From: Hyphomicrobiales bacterium
GTDB lineage: Bacteria > Pseudomonadota > Alphaproteobacteria > Rhizobiales > Beijerinckiaceae
Length of the DNA stretch: 36,463 nucleotides
Assembly: GCA_019247795.1 (NCBI GenBank)
Contig: JAFBAK010000363.1
Location: 1-36,463, forward strand
Direction of reading: 5' to 3'
Positions 1 to 9,234 of the stretch are shown here, piece by piece. Position 1 is the stretch's first letter, and the number at the start of each line of letters is the position of its first letter. The position numbers and the translations under genes are program-made. The notes below the pieces were generated by a model. That model saw nothing but the letters and a program-made list of their open reading frames with translations. It was not told the DNA's origin and searched no databases.

Positions 1-331
1 CACGGAATTCCTGCGCCCGGTCGCCGTCAATGAGGGCGAGCTTGCGCTTGACGCTATTCGCGAAGTGGGTCCTGGCGGTCATTTCTTCGGCTGCGCCCAC
101 ACGCAAGCGCGCTACCGCAACGCGTTCTTCGCGCCGATGATCTCCGACTGGCGCAATTACGAGAGCTGGCGGGAAGCCGGCAGCACGACCGCTTATGATC
201 GGGCGAACCGCCTCTACAAGGAAAAGCTTGCAGCCTACGAGCCGCCGCCGATGGAGGAGAGCATCCGTGAGGAACTCGCAGCCTTCGTCACGAAGCGCAA
301 GGCGGAAGGCGGCGTGAAGACCGATTTTTGA
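1..331 (+). CDS. Trimethylamine/betaine methyltransferase (MttB) family protein, C-terminal part
   Basis: The reading frame is open from base 2 at the window edge, so only about the last 109 residues are present. They carry the typical end of the MttB family: an EVGPGGHFFG block, a conserved APMISDWRN segment, a YEPPP motif and a short charged tail. Family members move a methyl group from a quaternary or tertiary amine to a corrinoid protein. Most proteobacterial members lack pyrrolysine and act on substrates such as glycine betaine or proline betaine. The pyrrolysine/active-site region lies outside the window, so the substrate cannot be judged. A 2-hydroxyacid dehydrogenase follows 49 bp downstream on the same strand and may be co-transcribed. 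The family call is confident; the substrate is unknown. Confidence 0.85.
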   Translation, partial: TEFLRPVAVNEGELALDAIREVGPGGHFFGCAHTQARYRNAFFAPMISDWRNYESWREAGSTTAYDRANRLYKEKLAAYEPPPMEESIREELAAFVTKRKAEGGVKTDF

Positions 332-380
332 CAGGCTTCGCGCGACATTCCCACTCAATTCTGCTTTCGAAGGAGCAAGC

Positions 381-1406
381 ATGATCCGCGTCTTGTGCGC
401 CAATTGGAACCACGCCGACGATGCCGAGCTCGAGCGCAAGCACTTTCCGGATGTCGCGTTCGAGCTTTGCAAATCGCCGATCGGGTCCTCGGCGAAGATC
501 CCGCCCGAGCTCGCGGAAGCCGCGGATGCGGTCATCAATTACTCGGGCGTCGCCAATCTTTCCGAAAAGCCGACCGCCTTCCCGCGCGCCCGCATTGCCG
601 TGCGCCACGGTGTAGGCTTCGACAATATCGATGTGGCGGGCTTCGGCGCGCTCGGAGTGCCCGTCTGCAACGTACCTGACTATGGCACGACCGAAGTCGC
701 CGATCATGCGATCGCGCTCATGCTTTCGCTCGCGCGCGGCACCGCCTTTCATCACGACGCCTTGCGCTGCGATCCCAAGGCGGGATGGCGGCCACGTGCC
801 GCGCCTCTCGTGCTTCGCTTGCGCACGGCCACTTTCGGCGTCGTTGGGCTCGGCCGCATCGGGGTTGCCGCCGCGCGCCGCGCCGAAGCGTTCGGCATGC
901 GGGTTGTGTTCTTCGATCCGTATCGGTCGAACGGTACCGAGCTCTCGCTCGGTTATACGCGCGTCAACAGCCTCGAAGAGCTGATGGGCATGAGCGACGT
1001 CGTGAGCGTGCATGCGCCGCTCTCTGCCGAGACGCACCACATGATCGGAACGAAATCGCTCGCGGCGGCGAAAAAAGGCGCCATTCTCGTCAACACCGCG
1101 CGAGGCGGTGTCGTCGATCTCGATGCGCTGTTCGCCGCGCTCCGCAGCGGGCAGATTGGAGGCGCGGCGCTCGATGTGCTCGAGACCGAGCCTGCGGATC
1201 CCAGTCATCCGCTCATCAAGGCCTATGTCGCGCGCGAGCCTTGGCTCGAGGGCCGATTCACTCTTTCGCCGCACGCCGCTTTCTTCAGCCCGGCGGCACA
1301 ATTCGACCTCCGCTACAAGACGGCCGAAGTCGCCGTCACGTATCTCAAGGAAGGTCGGCTGATGAATTGCGTGAACGAAGCGCTTTTGCAAATGCCATTG
1401 CGGTAG
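381..1406 (+). CDS. D-isomer-specific 2-hydroxyacid dehydrogenase (C-terminal-binding-protein type)
   Basis: This 341-residue NAD-dependent dehydrogenase has the usual family length. The Rossmann motif GLGRIG is at 156-161, with Asp179 at the end of the following strand, as expected for NAD preference. The catalytic triad is visible: Arg241 in NTARGG, Glu270 in LETEP and His298 in SPHAA. The enzyme should interconvert a 2-keto acid and a D-2-hydroxy acid in the cytoplasm; the exact substrate is not readable. The ATG follows a GAAGGAG-type ribosome site about 7 bases upstream, which supports the start. It lies 49 bp after the MttB-like gene and converges with the NHL-repeat gene, with only 14 bp between the stop codons. 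Alternatives are phosphoglycerate or glyoxylate/hydroxypyruvate dehydrogenase subfamilies. Confidence 0.88.
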   Translation: MIRVLCANWNHADDAELERKHFPDVAFELCKSPIGSSAKIPPELAEAADAVINYSGVANLSEKPTAFPRARIAVRHGVGFDNIDVAGFGALGVPVCNVPDYGTTEVADHAIALMLSLARGTAFHHDALRCDPKAGWRPRAAPLVLRLRTATFGVVGLGRIGVAAARRAEAFGMRVVFFDPYRSNGTELSLGYTRVNSLEELMGMSDVVSVHAPLSAETHHMIGTKSLAAAKKGAILVNTARGGVVDLDALFAALRSGQIGGAALDVLETEPADPSHPLIKAYVAREPWLEGRFTLSPHAAFFSPAAQFDLRYKTAEVAVTYLKEGRLMNCVNEALLQMPLR

Positions 1407-1420
1407 ATCGCATCACGCCT

Positions 1421-2515
1421 TCATTGCGGGCTCGCTTGCTCGGGGTGAAGCGTCAGCTTCTGCACGCGCCAGTTCAGGAGCTCGCCGACCCAGAGCTCGT
1501 TCTCGGAGGGGCAGGCGATCTCGTGGATCCAGCCGAACTGCTTGAGCTGCTTTCCCGATTGTCCGAGCACGCCGAGGACCTTGCCGTCCAGCGAAAGCTT
1601 GTAGATACGCCCCGGGAAAGCATCCGAGGTGTAGAGCACCTGGTTCGGACCGGGCGTGATGCACACCGTCCAGGGCGCGCCTGGTTGCATCGTCTTCAAA
1701 AGGTCCGGGTTGCCCGGCACCTCGGGTCTCGGACCGATGGCGGGACGCGCATTTGAGTCATAGGGCACGTCGATCGTGATCTGGCGCAGAAAGTTGCCGT
1801 CTGGATCGAACACCTGAATTCGGCGGTTGCCGCGATCGGCGACATAGACACGGTTTTGCTCATCGACGGCGATCGAGTGCGGTTGCCTGAACTGGCCGGG
1901 CCCGGTGCCCGGAGTGCCCCAGGACTTCAGCCAATTTCCATTGCGATCGACCTTGGCGATGCGCGAGTTGATATACCCGTCGCTGATATAGCCGTTGCCG
2001 TTCGAATCGAAGGCGACATCGGTCACTTGGCGAAACAAGCCGTCCACGGGCGGCAAAGGCGGGGACGGATGCTTGAGCGGCGCCGTATCCTCGTCCGACG
2101 CCTCCTGCTTGCGTCCGAAAACCATCGTGACCTCGCCGTCCGGATTGAACCGGATGACCATGTCGGAGCCTTTGTCGGTGACCCAGATATTGTCTTGAGG
2201 ATCGATCTTCACGGCATGCGCAAACGACCAAGCGTAAAGGTTATGTCCGATTTCCCGGACGAACTTGCCATCCGGGCCGAATTCGAGAAGCTGCGTCGCC
2301 GCTGCACCATAGGCGGGCCCCGAAGTGTTGCCGCGCGAGAGCGCGAAAACATCGCCCATGGAATTGACGGCGATGCCCGAGACTTCGCCGAAATAAACAT
2401 CATGCGGGAGCTTCAGCGGATTTGGCACCGAGTCGAATGGGATGACGGGCACTTTCTCCTGAGCCAGAGCCGGTGCAACGACCAGAAGGGCTAACCCGAC
2501 CAGGAGACCACGCAT
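1421..2515 (-). CDS. Secreted NHL-repeat six-bladed beta-propeller protein
   Basis: This 364-residue protein begins with a clear Sec signal peptide (MRGLLVGLALLVVAPALA, cleavage after ALA), so it should be periplasmic or secreted. The mature part has repeated NHL-type strands: FGEVSGIAVNSMGDVFALSR, HAVKIDPQDNIWVTD, VTDVAFDSNGNGYISDGY and PHSIAVDEQNRVYVADRGN. These make a six-bladed propeller resembling the peptidyl-alpha-hydroxyglycine alpha-amidating lyase fold. Bacterial members rarely have a proven function. The ATG at 2515 is chosen because it gives the signal peptide directly and has a GAAGGGTGG ribosome site just upstream; longer in-frame starts add an implausible N-terminus. It is a single gene on the minus strand, converging with the dehydrogenase gene. 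Confidence 0.82.
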   Translation of the reverse strand: MRGLLVGLALLVVAPALAQEKVPVIPFDSVPNPLKLPHDVYFGEVSGIAVNSMGDVFALSRGNTSGPAYGAAATQLLEFGPDGKFVREIGHNLYAWSFAHAVKIDPQDNIWVTDKGSDMVIRFNPDGEVTMVFGRKQEASDEDTAPLKHPSPPLPPVDGLFRQVTDVAFDSNGNGYISDGYINSRIAKVDRNGNWLKSWGTPGTGPGQFRQPHSIAVDEQNRVYVADRGNRRIQVFDPDGNFLRQITIDVPYDSNARPAIGPRPEVPGNPDLLKTMQPGAPWTVCITPGPNQVLYTSDAFPGRIYKLSLDGKVLGVLGQSGKQLKQFGWIHEIACPSENELWVGELLNWRVQKLTLHPEQASPQ

Positions 2516-2610
2516 AATTTCCACCCTTCTATCCATCCGACTTCCAGGAAAAACCCTGCAGCTTACGACCTGCCTCACACGAGAATAGCGCGAGGGGAGA
2601 GGTGCGCAAG

Positions 2611-2641
2611 CCAAGGCGTGATCCGGAAAAAAATCGGAGCT
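2611..2641. repeat. Possible decayed copy of an AGAGCATGATC-type intergenic element
   Basis: The stretch reads GCGTGATCCGGAAAA followed by an A-rich run and ATCGG. It resembles the GCATGATCCGGAAAAGTGG-like intergenic element that I recall from many Hyphomicrobiales genomes. The match is short and the partner arm of the palindrome is not evident. It lies in the upstream region of the NHL gene. Confidence 0.2.
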
Positions 2642-2737
2642 ACTTTGCAACAACATCATGCGCCGCCGAAAATCGTGATTTCGGCCGCTCACAGCAACGA
2701 CGGCGGGCTCTAGTCTAATGGCGAAAAGCCATGTGGG

Positions 2738-3682
2738 CTAGGCGACAGTCCCTTCGGAGCCTGCCCCGCAGACGAGTGCACAGACACGCTCGCCGGAGCG
2801 AAAGGCCACGCGCTCGCTCCGCAAGGCCGCAACCGAGGCTGCGCCGGAAAGATCGGCCGCGACGCCGAGCTCGAACCAGAGCCAGCGCGAGGCCTCTTCC
2901 ATCTCCTCATCCGCGACGAGCACGATGCCATCCACGTTTTGACGGACGAGATCGAAGACGCGCTCGTCGGTACGCCGCGCCGCGAGGGTTGCCACACGGG
3001 TCGTGATTTCCGGCAAGGTCACGACCTGGCCGGCCTCGACGCTCGCCTTCATGCTCGGTGCGCCGGTGGCCTGAATGCCGATGACGCGCACATTCTTGTT
3101 TTTGGCTTTCACGGCTGTCGCAAGACCTGCGATCAAACCGCCGCCGCCGATCGCCACAAGGATCGTGTCGACCTCCGGCGTCTCGTCGAGAATGTCGAGC
3201 CCGAGCGTTCCTTGACCGGCAACCACCAATGGATCTGCGAAAGGATGGACATACGTCGCGCCCGTCTTGCCGGAATAGTCCATCGCGGCGGCGTTTGCGT
3301 GATCGAAGACATGGCCGACGATCTCGATATTCGCCTTCCATCCTTTCAGCTTCTCGACCTTTTCCGGAGAGACGGTGCGCGGCAGGAACACCATGGCTGG
3401 GAGCCCCGCGACATAGGCGGTTCGTGCGACCGCAAGCCCGTGATTGCCGCCGGAGGCGGTCACGAGCCCCGCCTTGGGCGGCTTGCCTTCGATGCCGAGC
3501 ACACGGTTCATGGCACCGCGCGCCTTGAACGAACCCGCCGCTTGCAAGCATTCGAGCTTCAGCGTGACGTATTGCGCGGGAGCAAATCGCTCGCGCGTTT
3601 GGCCTACCCGCATATTGGGCGTTTGCCGGATATGGGGCGCAATTCTTTTGCGCGCCGCTTCGATATCGGCGATCGTGATCAT
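2738..3682 (-). CDS. PLP-dependent threonine/serine dehydratase family protein
   Basis: This 314-residue fold-type II PLP enzyme has the expected length for a catabolic (single-domain) threonine/serine ammonia-lyase without an ACT domain. The PLP lysine is Lys53 in SFKARG, the substrate/cofactor loop SGGNHG is at 77-82, and the phosphate-binding GGGGL is at 179-183. The reaction would be deamination of a hydroxy amino acid to a 2-keto acid and ammonia; family members also include 3-hydroxyaspartate dehydratase and ectoine-pathway EutB-type enzymes. The ATG at 3682 is preferred because a GGAG ribosome site lies 7 bases upstream; an extension to 3739 has no such support. It is transcribed alone or with the cyclase gene upstream, 154 bp away. 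Confidence 0.87.
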   Translation of the reverse strand: MITIADIEAARKRIAPHIRQTPNMRVGQTRERFAPAQYVTLKLECLQAAGSFKARGAMNRVLGIEGKPPKAGLVTASGGNHGLAVARTAYVAGLPAMVFLPRTVSPEKVEKLKGWKANIEIVGHVFDHANAAAMDYSGKTGATYVHPFADPLVVAGQGTLGLDILDETPEVDTILVAIGGGGLIAGLATAVKAKNKNVRVIGIQATGAPSMKASVEAGQVVTLPEITTRVATLAARRTDERVFDLVRQNVDGIVLVADEEMEEASRWLWFELGVAADLSGAASVAALRSERVAFRSGERVCALVCGAGSEGTVA

Positions 3683-3836
3683 CGAAATTCTCCGAGGCTC
3701 AGCCGATCTAGCGCGATCGGGATGCCGGGCGCAAATCACGCGAAGGCGCCGGCAGCTGGATGGCCGTTGGGATCAGGCCACCCTGCGCCGGGACGTCGCG
3801 CGAAGAGGCTTCCACACATAGCCTCCCATCCCTTGG

Positions 3837-6800
3837 TCAGGTGCCGGCGTTATTATCGCAAGAGAGGCTGTCGAGCAGCGCCTTCGCGTTCTTCAGATAG
3901 AGCGTGCCGAAGCCCTCGGTAAACCCGCCATAAACTTCGGCGAGAAGTTTGCGCGCTTCAGGAACTCGTCCGTGTTCGCGCAGCCATTCGGTAAGATCAA
4001 GGGCGGCGCGAAGCTCGAATAGCCGTGCCCCTTGGGATCGCGCGGCTCGCAAGGCCAAGCGATAATCCTGGTGAGGGTCACCTCGACGGCATTCGATGTT
4101 GAGCTTTGCCCGCAGCCGGTGGATTTCAGGCGCAACATGCTGTTCGCCCGTCTCTTGCACCACAGCCGATGCCTCTTGCAATGCCACGAGCCCGCCATCC
4201 ACATCCCTTGTCGCGAGCAGGGCTTCAGCAAAAAGCGTGAGCATGAAGGGGAGCTGAGTGCGCGCTCCCACCTTGCGATTGAAGTCGAGCCCTTCATGCA
4301 TCTCGGCAATGGCGTGCGCGCTCGGGTGAAGGACTGCTCGCGCAGCCCCCCTCATCACACGGGCGACCGCGCCGGCCATGGCGAAACCGTGCTCGTCCGC
4401 GGCCTTTACGGCGCGGTCGGCGAAGTGGAGGGTGGTTCGCCATTCTCCGTGAATTGCCGAAATCACCGCGCACCAATAGAGGCCTCTTGCGCTCGTGTAG
4501 GGGTGTCTGACTTTCTCCACGATCTCGAGCGTGTCGGAACGCCCTTTTAAAGCGCGTTCAGGGAAGCCAAGGATGCCCAAGCACCATGCTTCGTAGGCGT
4601 GGCCCACGGCGCCCACCTCCATCCCATACCGCAAGACGATCTGACCGCCCTTGAGCTCTCTGTAAGTCCGCGTCGCCTGCTCCAGTTGGAGGCGCGCCTC
4701 GACCGGTTTCCCCAGGGCGATCAGACTGAGACCAAGCGGCACATGGGCGACGATCAAGGCGGCCGGGTCGTCGGCATGTTGCATGCGCTGCTCGATCTCT
4801 CGCGCGATCGAGGTCGCGACGCCATGGTTGGCCCGCGTGAAGTTGAAGAGCCACGCTTGCCAGAGCACCGCGGCGAGCTCGACCGGATCGCCGATCCGGC
4901 GGCCCAGATCGACCGCACGGCTCGAGACGACGCCGGCCGCTTCCGAACTATAGCCGTGGATTGCCATGAGCGGGGGCACCAAGGCGCTGTGGAGGTCGAG
5001 TTCGAGGCGAAGCTTCTCCTGCGTATCGGGCATGCCTCTGATGAGGTTGGTTCCGGCGTTGAGATGGCTGATCGCCTCTTTGTTCGCCGAACGCGCCGCG
5101 GCTCGCTCGCCGGCAATCAGCCAATAGCGGCAGGCCTTCTCGGTCATTCCCGCCATCGAGGCGTGATGGGCGAGAAGCTCGGGCGCGACGTCCTTGGCCG
5201 CGAGCGCCTCGACGAGCTTGACGTGAATTGCCTGGCGCTTTGTCCTGAGGAGATTCTCGTAGGCCGCGTCGCGGACGAGCGCGTGCTTGAAGACGTAAGC
5301 GTCGTCGGGTGGCACACCGGACCGGAAGATCAGCTCCGCCTGGACCAAGCGCTCCAACGCCTCTTTCAGGGAAACGTCATCGAGCGAGGAGACGGATCTC
5401 AGAAGCTGGAAATCGAAGTCTCGCCCGATACACGCGGCAGTTTGCGCCACTTCCTTCACCGGTTGTAGGCGGTCGAGACGCGCCATCAAGGAGTCGTGGA
5501 GTGTGGAGGGGATCGCGAGATGGCTGAGCGGCCCGGTGAGCTCGAAGGCCGAATCTGTCTCCTTCATTGCACCGGACTCGAGCACCGTCTTGGTGATCTC
5601 CTCGACGAAAAGCGGCACGCCGTCCGTCTTGGCGGCGATCAGATCGACGAGCGCGTCGGGAAGCGTCTTGCCGCCCGTCACTCCATCGATGATCGTCCTG
5701 ACTTGGCCGCGCCCAAGCCGATTAAGGGCAAGCTTCGTCACGACCGCACGGCCACCGAATTCATGCCGAAAGTTCGGCCGCGCCGTCACCAGCATCATGA
5801 CGCGGGCGCTCGCAACCCGCTCGAGGCAAAGGTCGATGAGATCGAGCGTCGTCGCGTCGATCCAATGGGCATCTTCCACGACGAACAGCACGGGGCGATC
5901 GAGGGCAAGTGCCATCAAGTGGGAAACGAGCGCCTCTAGCGTACGGACACGCTGCTGCTGCGGCGTCAATTTGAACTTGCCGTAGCGCGCCTCGGCATCG
6001 AGCCCGAGCAGCGCGCCCAACAAAGCCCTTTCCCCTTGCTCGACGTGAACCATGGCCTCAAGCCGATCGAGCTTTTCGTCGCTGCCGTCGTCGGGCCGGA
6101 AGCCGGCGGCGAAAGTGAGCTGCTGAATGGCCGGATAGAGCGGAGAGTCCGTGTGATAGGGAGAGCATTGATAGCTCACCTGGACGTGAGGTTCTCGGGC
6201 AACGGCATCGATCATGGCGCGCATGACGCGTGACTTGCCGATCCCGGCCTCTCCCGAGAGAAGCACGAGCTGGCCTTGGCCACCCTTCGCCTGGTTCCAA
6301 CGCTTCAGCATCGACGCGAGCTCCTGGTCGCGGCCGACCATCGCGGAGATCGCGCCTGCGGTGCGCGCCTCGAAGCGACTTTGCGCGGCCCGTTCACCCG
6401 TGACCGCATAGGCGCGAACTTCTCCAGCAATCCCTTTCAGGCTGTGGCCGCCAATGTCGGCCACCGCGAAAGCGTTGCCGATGAGACGGCGTGTCGTGTG
6501 CGCCAAGATGATCTGACCTGGCGCGGCGAGCCCTTGCAGCCTGGCGGCGAGGTTCGGCGTTTCGCCGACCACGGCTTCTTCCTGCGCGGCACCGGCACCG
6601 ATCAGGTCACCGACGACCACCAGCCCCGTGGCGATGCCGATACGTGCCCACATGGGTTCACCCGCCGGCGTCCTCAGGCCCGACATCCCCGTCATGATCG
6701 CAAGCCCGGCGCGAGCCGCACGCTCGGCATCGTCCTCATGCGCGACGGGCCAGCCGAAGTAGCAGAGGATGCCGTCGCCCATATACTTTGCGACATGGCC

Positions 6801-7172
6801 CTGGAAGCGCGTAACGACTCCTGCGACAGTGTTTTGGTACGCCGTGATCACGAGGCTCATGTCTTCCGGATCGAGCCGTCCCGACAATGTTGTCGAGCCG
6901 ACGAGGTCGACGAACATCACGGTTAGCTGACGGCGCTGCGCATCGGTCGATTTCGTCGGGGAGAGCGCGGGCGCATTCGCGCTCGCTGGAGTGCCGCGCA
7001 GGGCCGCGATGGCGGCGAGCAGCTTACGGCGATGGCCGACGAGGTTCACGCCAAGCGCGGTCAGATCTTCGGCGGTGAGCTCCCGCAGCACCGCGCTGTC
7101 GATTTCGTTCTCTTGGAACGCCGTCTCGTATTGACCGAGGCCAATGCTGCGCAGCCACTCGCCGACACTCAT
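3837..7172 (-). CDS. SAM-domain adenylate/guanylate cyclase with AAA ATPase and TPR region
   Basis: The 1111-residue protein has four parts: an N-terminal SAM domain (about 1-60, EWLRSIGLGQYETAF), a class III nucleotide cyclase domain (about 80-260), a STAND-like AAA ATPase (P-loop GEAGIGKS at 307-314) and a long helical TPR-like C-terminal half (about 680-1090). The cyclase looks active: metal ligands Asp89 (FVDLVGS) and Asp133 (MGDG) and the transition-state pair Asn207/Arg211 (ETPNLAARLQ) are all present. No membrane segment or signal peptide is seen, so it should be cytosolic. The architecture suggests that ligand or protein binding to the TPR/ATPase part gates cAMP synthesis. Large families of such proteins occur in Bradyrhizobium relatives. 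The start is the ATG giving an intact SAM domain, although its ribosome site is weak. Confidence 0.9.
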   Translation of the reverse strand: MSVGEWLRSIGLGQYETAFQENEIDSAVLRELTAEDLTALGVNLVGHRRKLLAAIAALRGTPASANAPALSPTKSTDAQRRQLTVMFVDLVGSTTLSGRLDPEDMSLVITAYQNTVAGVVTRFQGHVAKYMGDGILCYFGWPVAHEDDAERAARAGLAIMTGMSGLRTPAGEPMWARIGIATGLVVVGDLIGAGAAQEEAVVGETPNLAARLQGLAAPGQIILAHTTRRLIGNAFAVADIGGHSLKGIAGEVRAYAVTGERAAQSRFEARTAGAISAMVGRDQELASMLKRWNQAKGGQGQLVLLSGEAGIGKSRVMRAMIDAVAREPHVQVSYQCSPYHTDSPLYPAIQQLTFAAGFRPDDGSDEKLDRLEAMVHVEQGERALLGALLGLDAEARYGKFKLTPQQQRVRTLEALVSHLMALALDRPVLFVVEDAHWIDATTLDLIDLCLERVASARVMMLVTARPNFRHEFGGRAVVTKLALNRLGRGQVRTIIDGVTGGKTLPDALVDLIAAKTDGVPLFVEEITKTVLESGAMKETDSAFELTGPLSHLAIPSTLHDSLMARLDRLQPVKEVAQTAACIGRDFDFQLLRSVSSLDDVSLKEALERLVQAELIFRSGVPPDDAYVFKHALVRDAAYENLLRTKRQAIHVKLVEALAAKDVAPELLAHHASMAGMTEKACRYWLIAGERAAARSANKEAISHLNAGTNLIRGMPDTQEKLRLELDLHSALVPPLMAIHGYSSEAAGVVSSRAVDLGRRIGDPVELAAVLWQAWLFNFTRANHGVATSIAREIEQRMQHADDPAALIVAHVPLGLSLIALGKPVEARLQLEQATRTYRELKGGQIVLRYGMEVGAVGHAYEAWCLGILGFPERALKGRSDTLEIVEKVRHPYTSARGLYWCAVISAIHGEWRTTLHFADRAVKAADEHGFAMAGAVARVMRGAARAVLHPSAHAIAEMHEGLDFNRKVGARTQLPFMLTLFAEALLATRDVDGGLVALQEASAVVQETGEQHVAPEIHRLRAKLNIECRRGDPHQDYRLALRAARSQGARLFELRAALDLTEWLREHGRVPEARKLLAEVYGGFTEGFGTLYLKNAKALLDSLSCDNNAGT

Positions 7173-7287
7173 GGCCCGACACCCATCGTTTCGAGGATAA
7201 GTGTTCGGGTTAGGCTAATTGGCTCGTCCTGTCGAATGATCCTCCTGGAGCAACGAGCCGCAAAGGGCCGCGCTGCTCGTCGCCAGC

Positions 7288-8364
7288 CTAAAAGCCGGCG
7301 AGCGTCGACAATGACGGGACCGAAAACGCCATTGCCTTGAAAAGCGCGCCCATCTCAGCAGGACCGTTTCCGATGAGCCGCGCCGTTGCAAGCTCGATTT
7401 CAGCGGCCTGAGCCTCGCTTGCCTTTTGCTTCAGCTTTCGCGCGCGGGCCTCGATCCCGAGTTCGCGCAGGAATCGGCCTTGGGTCACCGGGCCGTGCAA
7501 CGCTGCCCCTGCGGCCCGCGCCACCCGCCCGAGCGCCGTGAAGTCCACATGAGCCGTAAGATCGGCTTCCCCGGGCGCCTCGAGGGCAGGGACGAATTCA
7601 TGCCGGCGCACCGCCTGCAAGGTGTCGCCAAAGCCTTGCCGGGTATGCCCATAATCGATAAGGAGCGCCGCGCCGCCGAAGCCGACGAGGCGGGTTGCGA
7701 TCTCGCGGGAAAGCGCAAGGCCGGCAGAGCTGATCTCGAGGACCGCGCCTTGCGGGGCGGCGAGCCGAATATCCGGCATGGGCTCGCCGGAAAGGCCAAA
7801 GTCGAGCCTGCCGTCAGGGCCGAGGCCGACGAGACGCTCGCGCCAGCCCTGCGCCGTGCGAAGATATTGCCGGATGGGAAGGGCATCGAAAAATTCGTTC
7901 GCGACGAGGATGAAGGGCCCTTCCGGAATTTGAGCGAAGCTCTCGTGCCAGGCGAGCGAATGACCTGACCATTGCGCTGTCTCGAGAGTTTCTCGCTGCT
8001 TTGCGCGCAACGCCTCGCTCGTCTCCACGAGATGAACGCTCGCCGCTTCGAGAAAGCGGGGCACGAGGCGCCCCGCCCGCAAAGCGTCGGCCATCAGCGT
8101 GCCGCGTCCGGGACCGAGTTCGATCAGGGCAAATTTCTCCGGCTCTCCCATGCGTGCCCAGCAATCGACCGCCCAGAGCCCGATCAGCTCGCCGAATATC
8201 TGCGAGATTTCCGGCGCGGTGACAAAATCCCCATGTTCGCCGAAAGGATCGCGGGAATGGTAGTAGCCATAGCGGGGATGCGATAGCGCAAGTTCCATAT
8301 AGCGCTCGACGCTGATCGGCCCTTCCATGGCGATCAGCTCGGCGATCTCGCGGAGCAAGGACAT
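7288..8364 (-). CDS. Class I SAM-dependent methyltransferase, MidA/NDUFAF7 family
   Basis: This 358-residue protein matches the DUF185/NDUFAF7 family in length and motifs: an N-terminal block with YMELALSHPRYGYY, the SAM-binding ELGPGRG at 82-88, and the conserved segments VANEFFDALPIRQY and LLIDYGH. The mitochondrial homologue methylates an arginine of the complex I subunit NDUFS2 during assembly. A similar role in bacterial respiratory complex I is an inference. It lies 18 bp downstream of lgt on the same strand, so the two are probably co-transcribed; this pairing is common in alphaproteobacteria. The start at 8364 has only a distant GAAGGG-like ribosome site, but it keeps the complete family N-terminus. 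Confidence 0.9.
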   Translation of the reverse strand: MSLLREIAELIAMEGPISVERYMELALSHPRYGYYHSRDPFGEHGDFVTAPEISQIFGELIGLWAVDCWARMGEPEKFALIELGPGRGTLMADALRAGRLVPRFLEAASVHLVETSEALRAKQRETLETAQWSGHSLAWHESFAQIPEGPFILVANEFFDALPIRQYLRTAQGWRERLVGLGPDGRLDFGLSGEPMPDIRLAAPQGAVLEISSAGLALSREIATRLVGFGGAALLIDYGHTRQGFGDTLQAVRRHEFVPALEAPGEADLTAHVDFTALGRVARAAGAALHGPVTQGRFLRELGIEARARKLKQKASEAQAAEIELATARLIGNGPAEMGALFKAMAFSVPSLSTLAGF

Positions 8365-8382
8365 GGGGGCTGCAGCGACCCT

Positions 8383-9234
8383 TCAGCGCAGCTCCGCCCC
8401 GCTGCCGCTCGCGAGGGGGGCGGGCCTTTCCCGCAATGCGTGCCAAAGCAGCGCCGCGCCTGCGAGTACCAGGGGCAGGGACAATAGCATGCCCATGGTG
8501 AGCCAGCCGCCGTAAAGATAGCCGAGCTGCGCATCCGGCTCGCGCACGAACTCGACGGCGATGCGTGCCAAGCCATAGCCAAGCCCGAACAGGCCCGAGA
8601 CGAGCCCCGGGCGCCGGAGGCCGCCATGACGCACCGCGACGAGAAGGATGGTGAAAAGGACGATCCCCTCGAGCCCCGCTTCATAGAGCTGGCTCGGATG
8701 GCGTGGCTGCGGGCCGCCATTGGGAAAAACCATTGCCCATGGCACGTTGCTGACGCGGCCCCAGAGCTCGCCATTCACGAAGTTGGCGAGACGCCCGAGA
8801 AAAAGGCCGATCGGCACCACCGCCGCGACCGTGTCGAAAAAAGCAAGCACGGGAAGCCGGCGTGACCTCGCAAGGAGCGCCATGGCGAGCATGCAGCCGA
8901 TCAAGCCGCCATGGAAAGACATGCCGCCGCGCCACACGGTCAAGATCTCCCAAGGGCGCGCGAGATAGAAGCTGAAATTGTAGAAAAGCACATAGGCGAT
9001 GCGTCCGCCGAGGACGACACCGAGCGCGGCATAGACGATGAGATCGTCGACGTCTGTGGGCGTCGGATGAGCGCGTCCGCCCCAGAGCCCGTCATCGGCG
9101 ACGATTCGTTTTGCGAGCCACCACCCGACAATGAGACCGGCCACATAGGCGAGCGCATACCAGCGCAACGCGAAGGGGCCGATCTCGATGAGAACCGGCG
9201 AGATCATCGGGTAGGGGATCACGAAGAGCGGCAT
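8383..9234 (-). CDS. lgt: Prolipoprotein diacylglyceryl transferase
   Basis: Lgt transfers diacylglycerol from phosphatidylglycerol to the lipobox cysteine of prolipoproteins, the first step of lipoprotein maturation, in the inner membrane. The 283-residue length is typical. Several hydrophobic segments are visible (for example AYVAGLIVGWWLA and LIGCMLAMALLA). The conserved SFHGGLIG block contains His108, and the Lgt signature GRLANFVNGELWG follows (Arg148, Asn154, Glu156). A late RHPSQLYEAG motif completes the family pattern. The ATG at 9234 has a GAGAGGA ribosome site 5 bases upstream. It leads a minus-strand pair with the MidA-like gene and is divergent from ubiK, an arrangement common in Hyphomicrobiales. 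Confidence 0.96.
   Translation of the reverse strand: MPLFVIPYPMISPVLIEIGPFALRWYALAYVAGLIVGWWLAKRIVADDGLWGGRAHPTPTDVDDLIVYAALGVVLGGRIAYVLFYNFSFYLARPWEILTVWRGGMSFHGGLIGCMLAMALLARSRRLPVLAFFDTVAAVVPIGLFLGRLANFVNGELWGRVSNVPWAMVFPNGGPQPRHPSQLYEAGLEGIVLFTILLVAVRHGGLRRPGLVSGLFGLGYGLARIAVEFVREPDAQLGYLYGGWLTMGMLLSLPLVLAGAALLWHALRERPAPLASGSGAELR

Noticed and set aside
288-1391. 367-residue minus-strand open frame opposite the 2-hydroxyacid dehydrogenase
   Set aside because: It is the antisense of a gene with all catalytic residues in place; the product is Arg/Glu-rich without family motifs.
2715-2733. Hairpin ATGGC-loop-GCCAT after the dehydratase gene as a terminator
   Set aside because: The stem is only five base pairs and no T-run follows on the transcribed strand.
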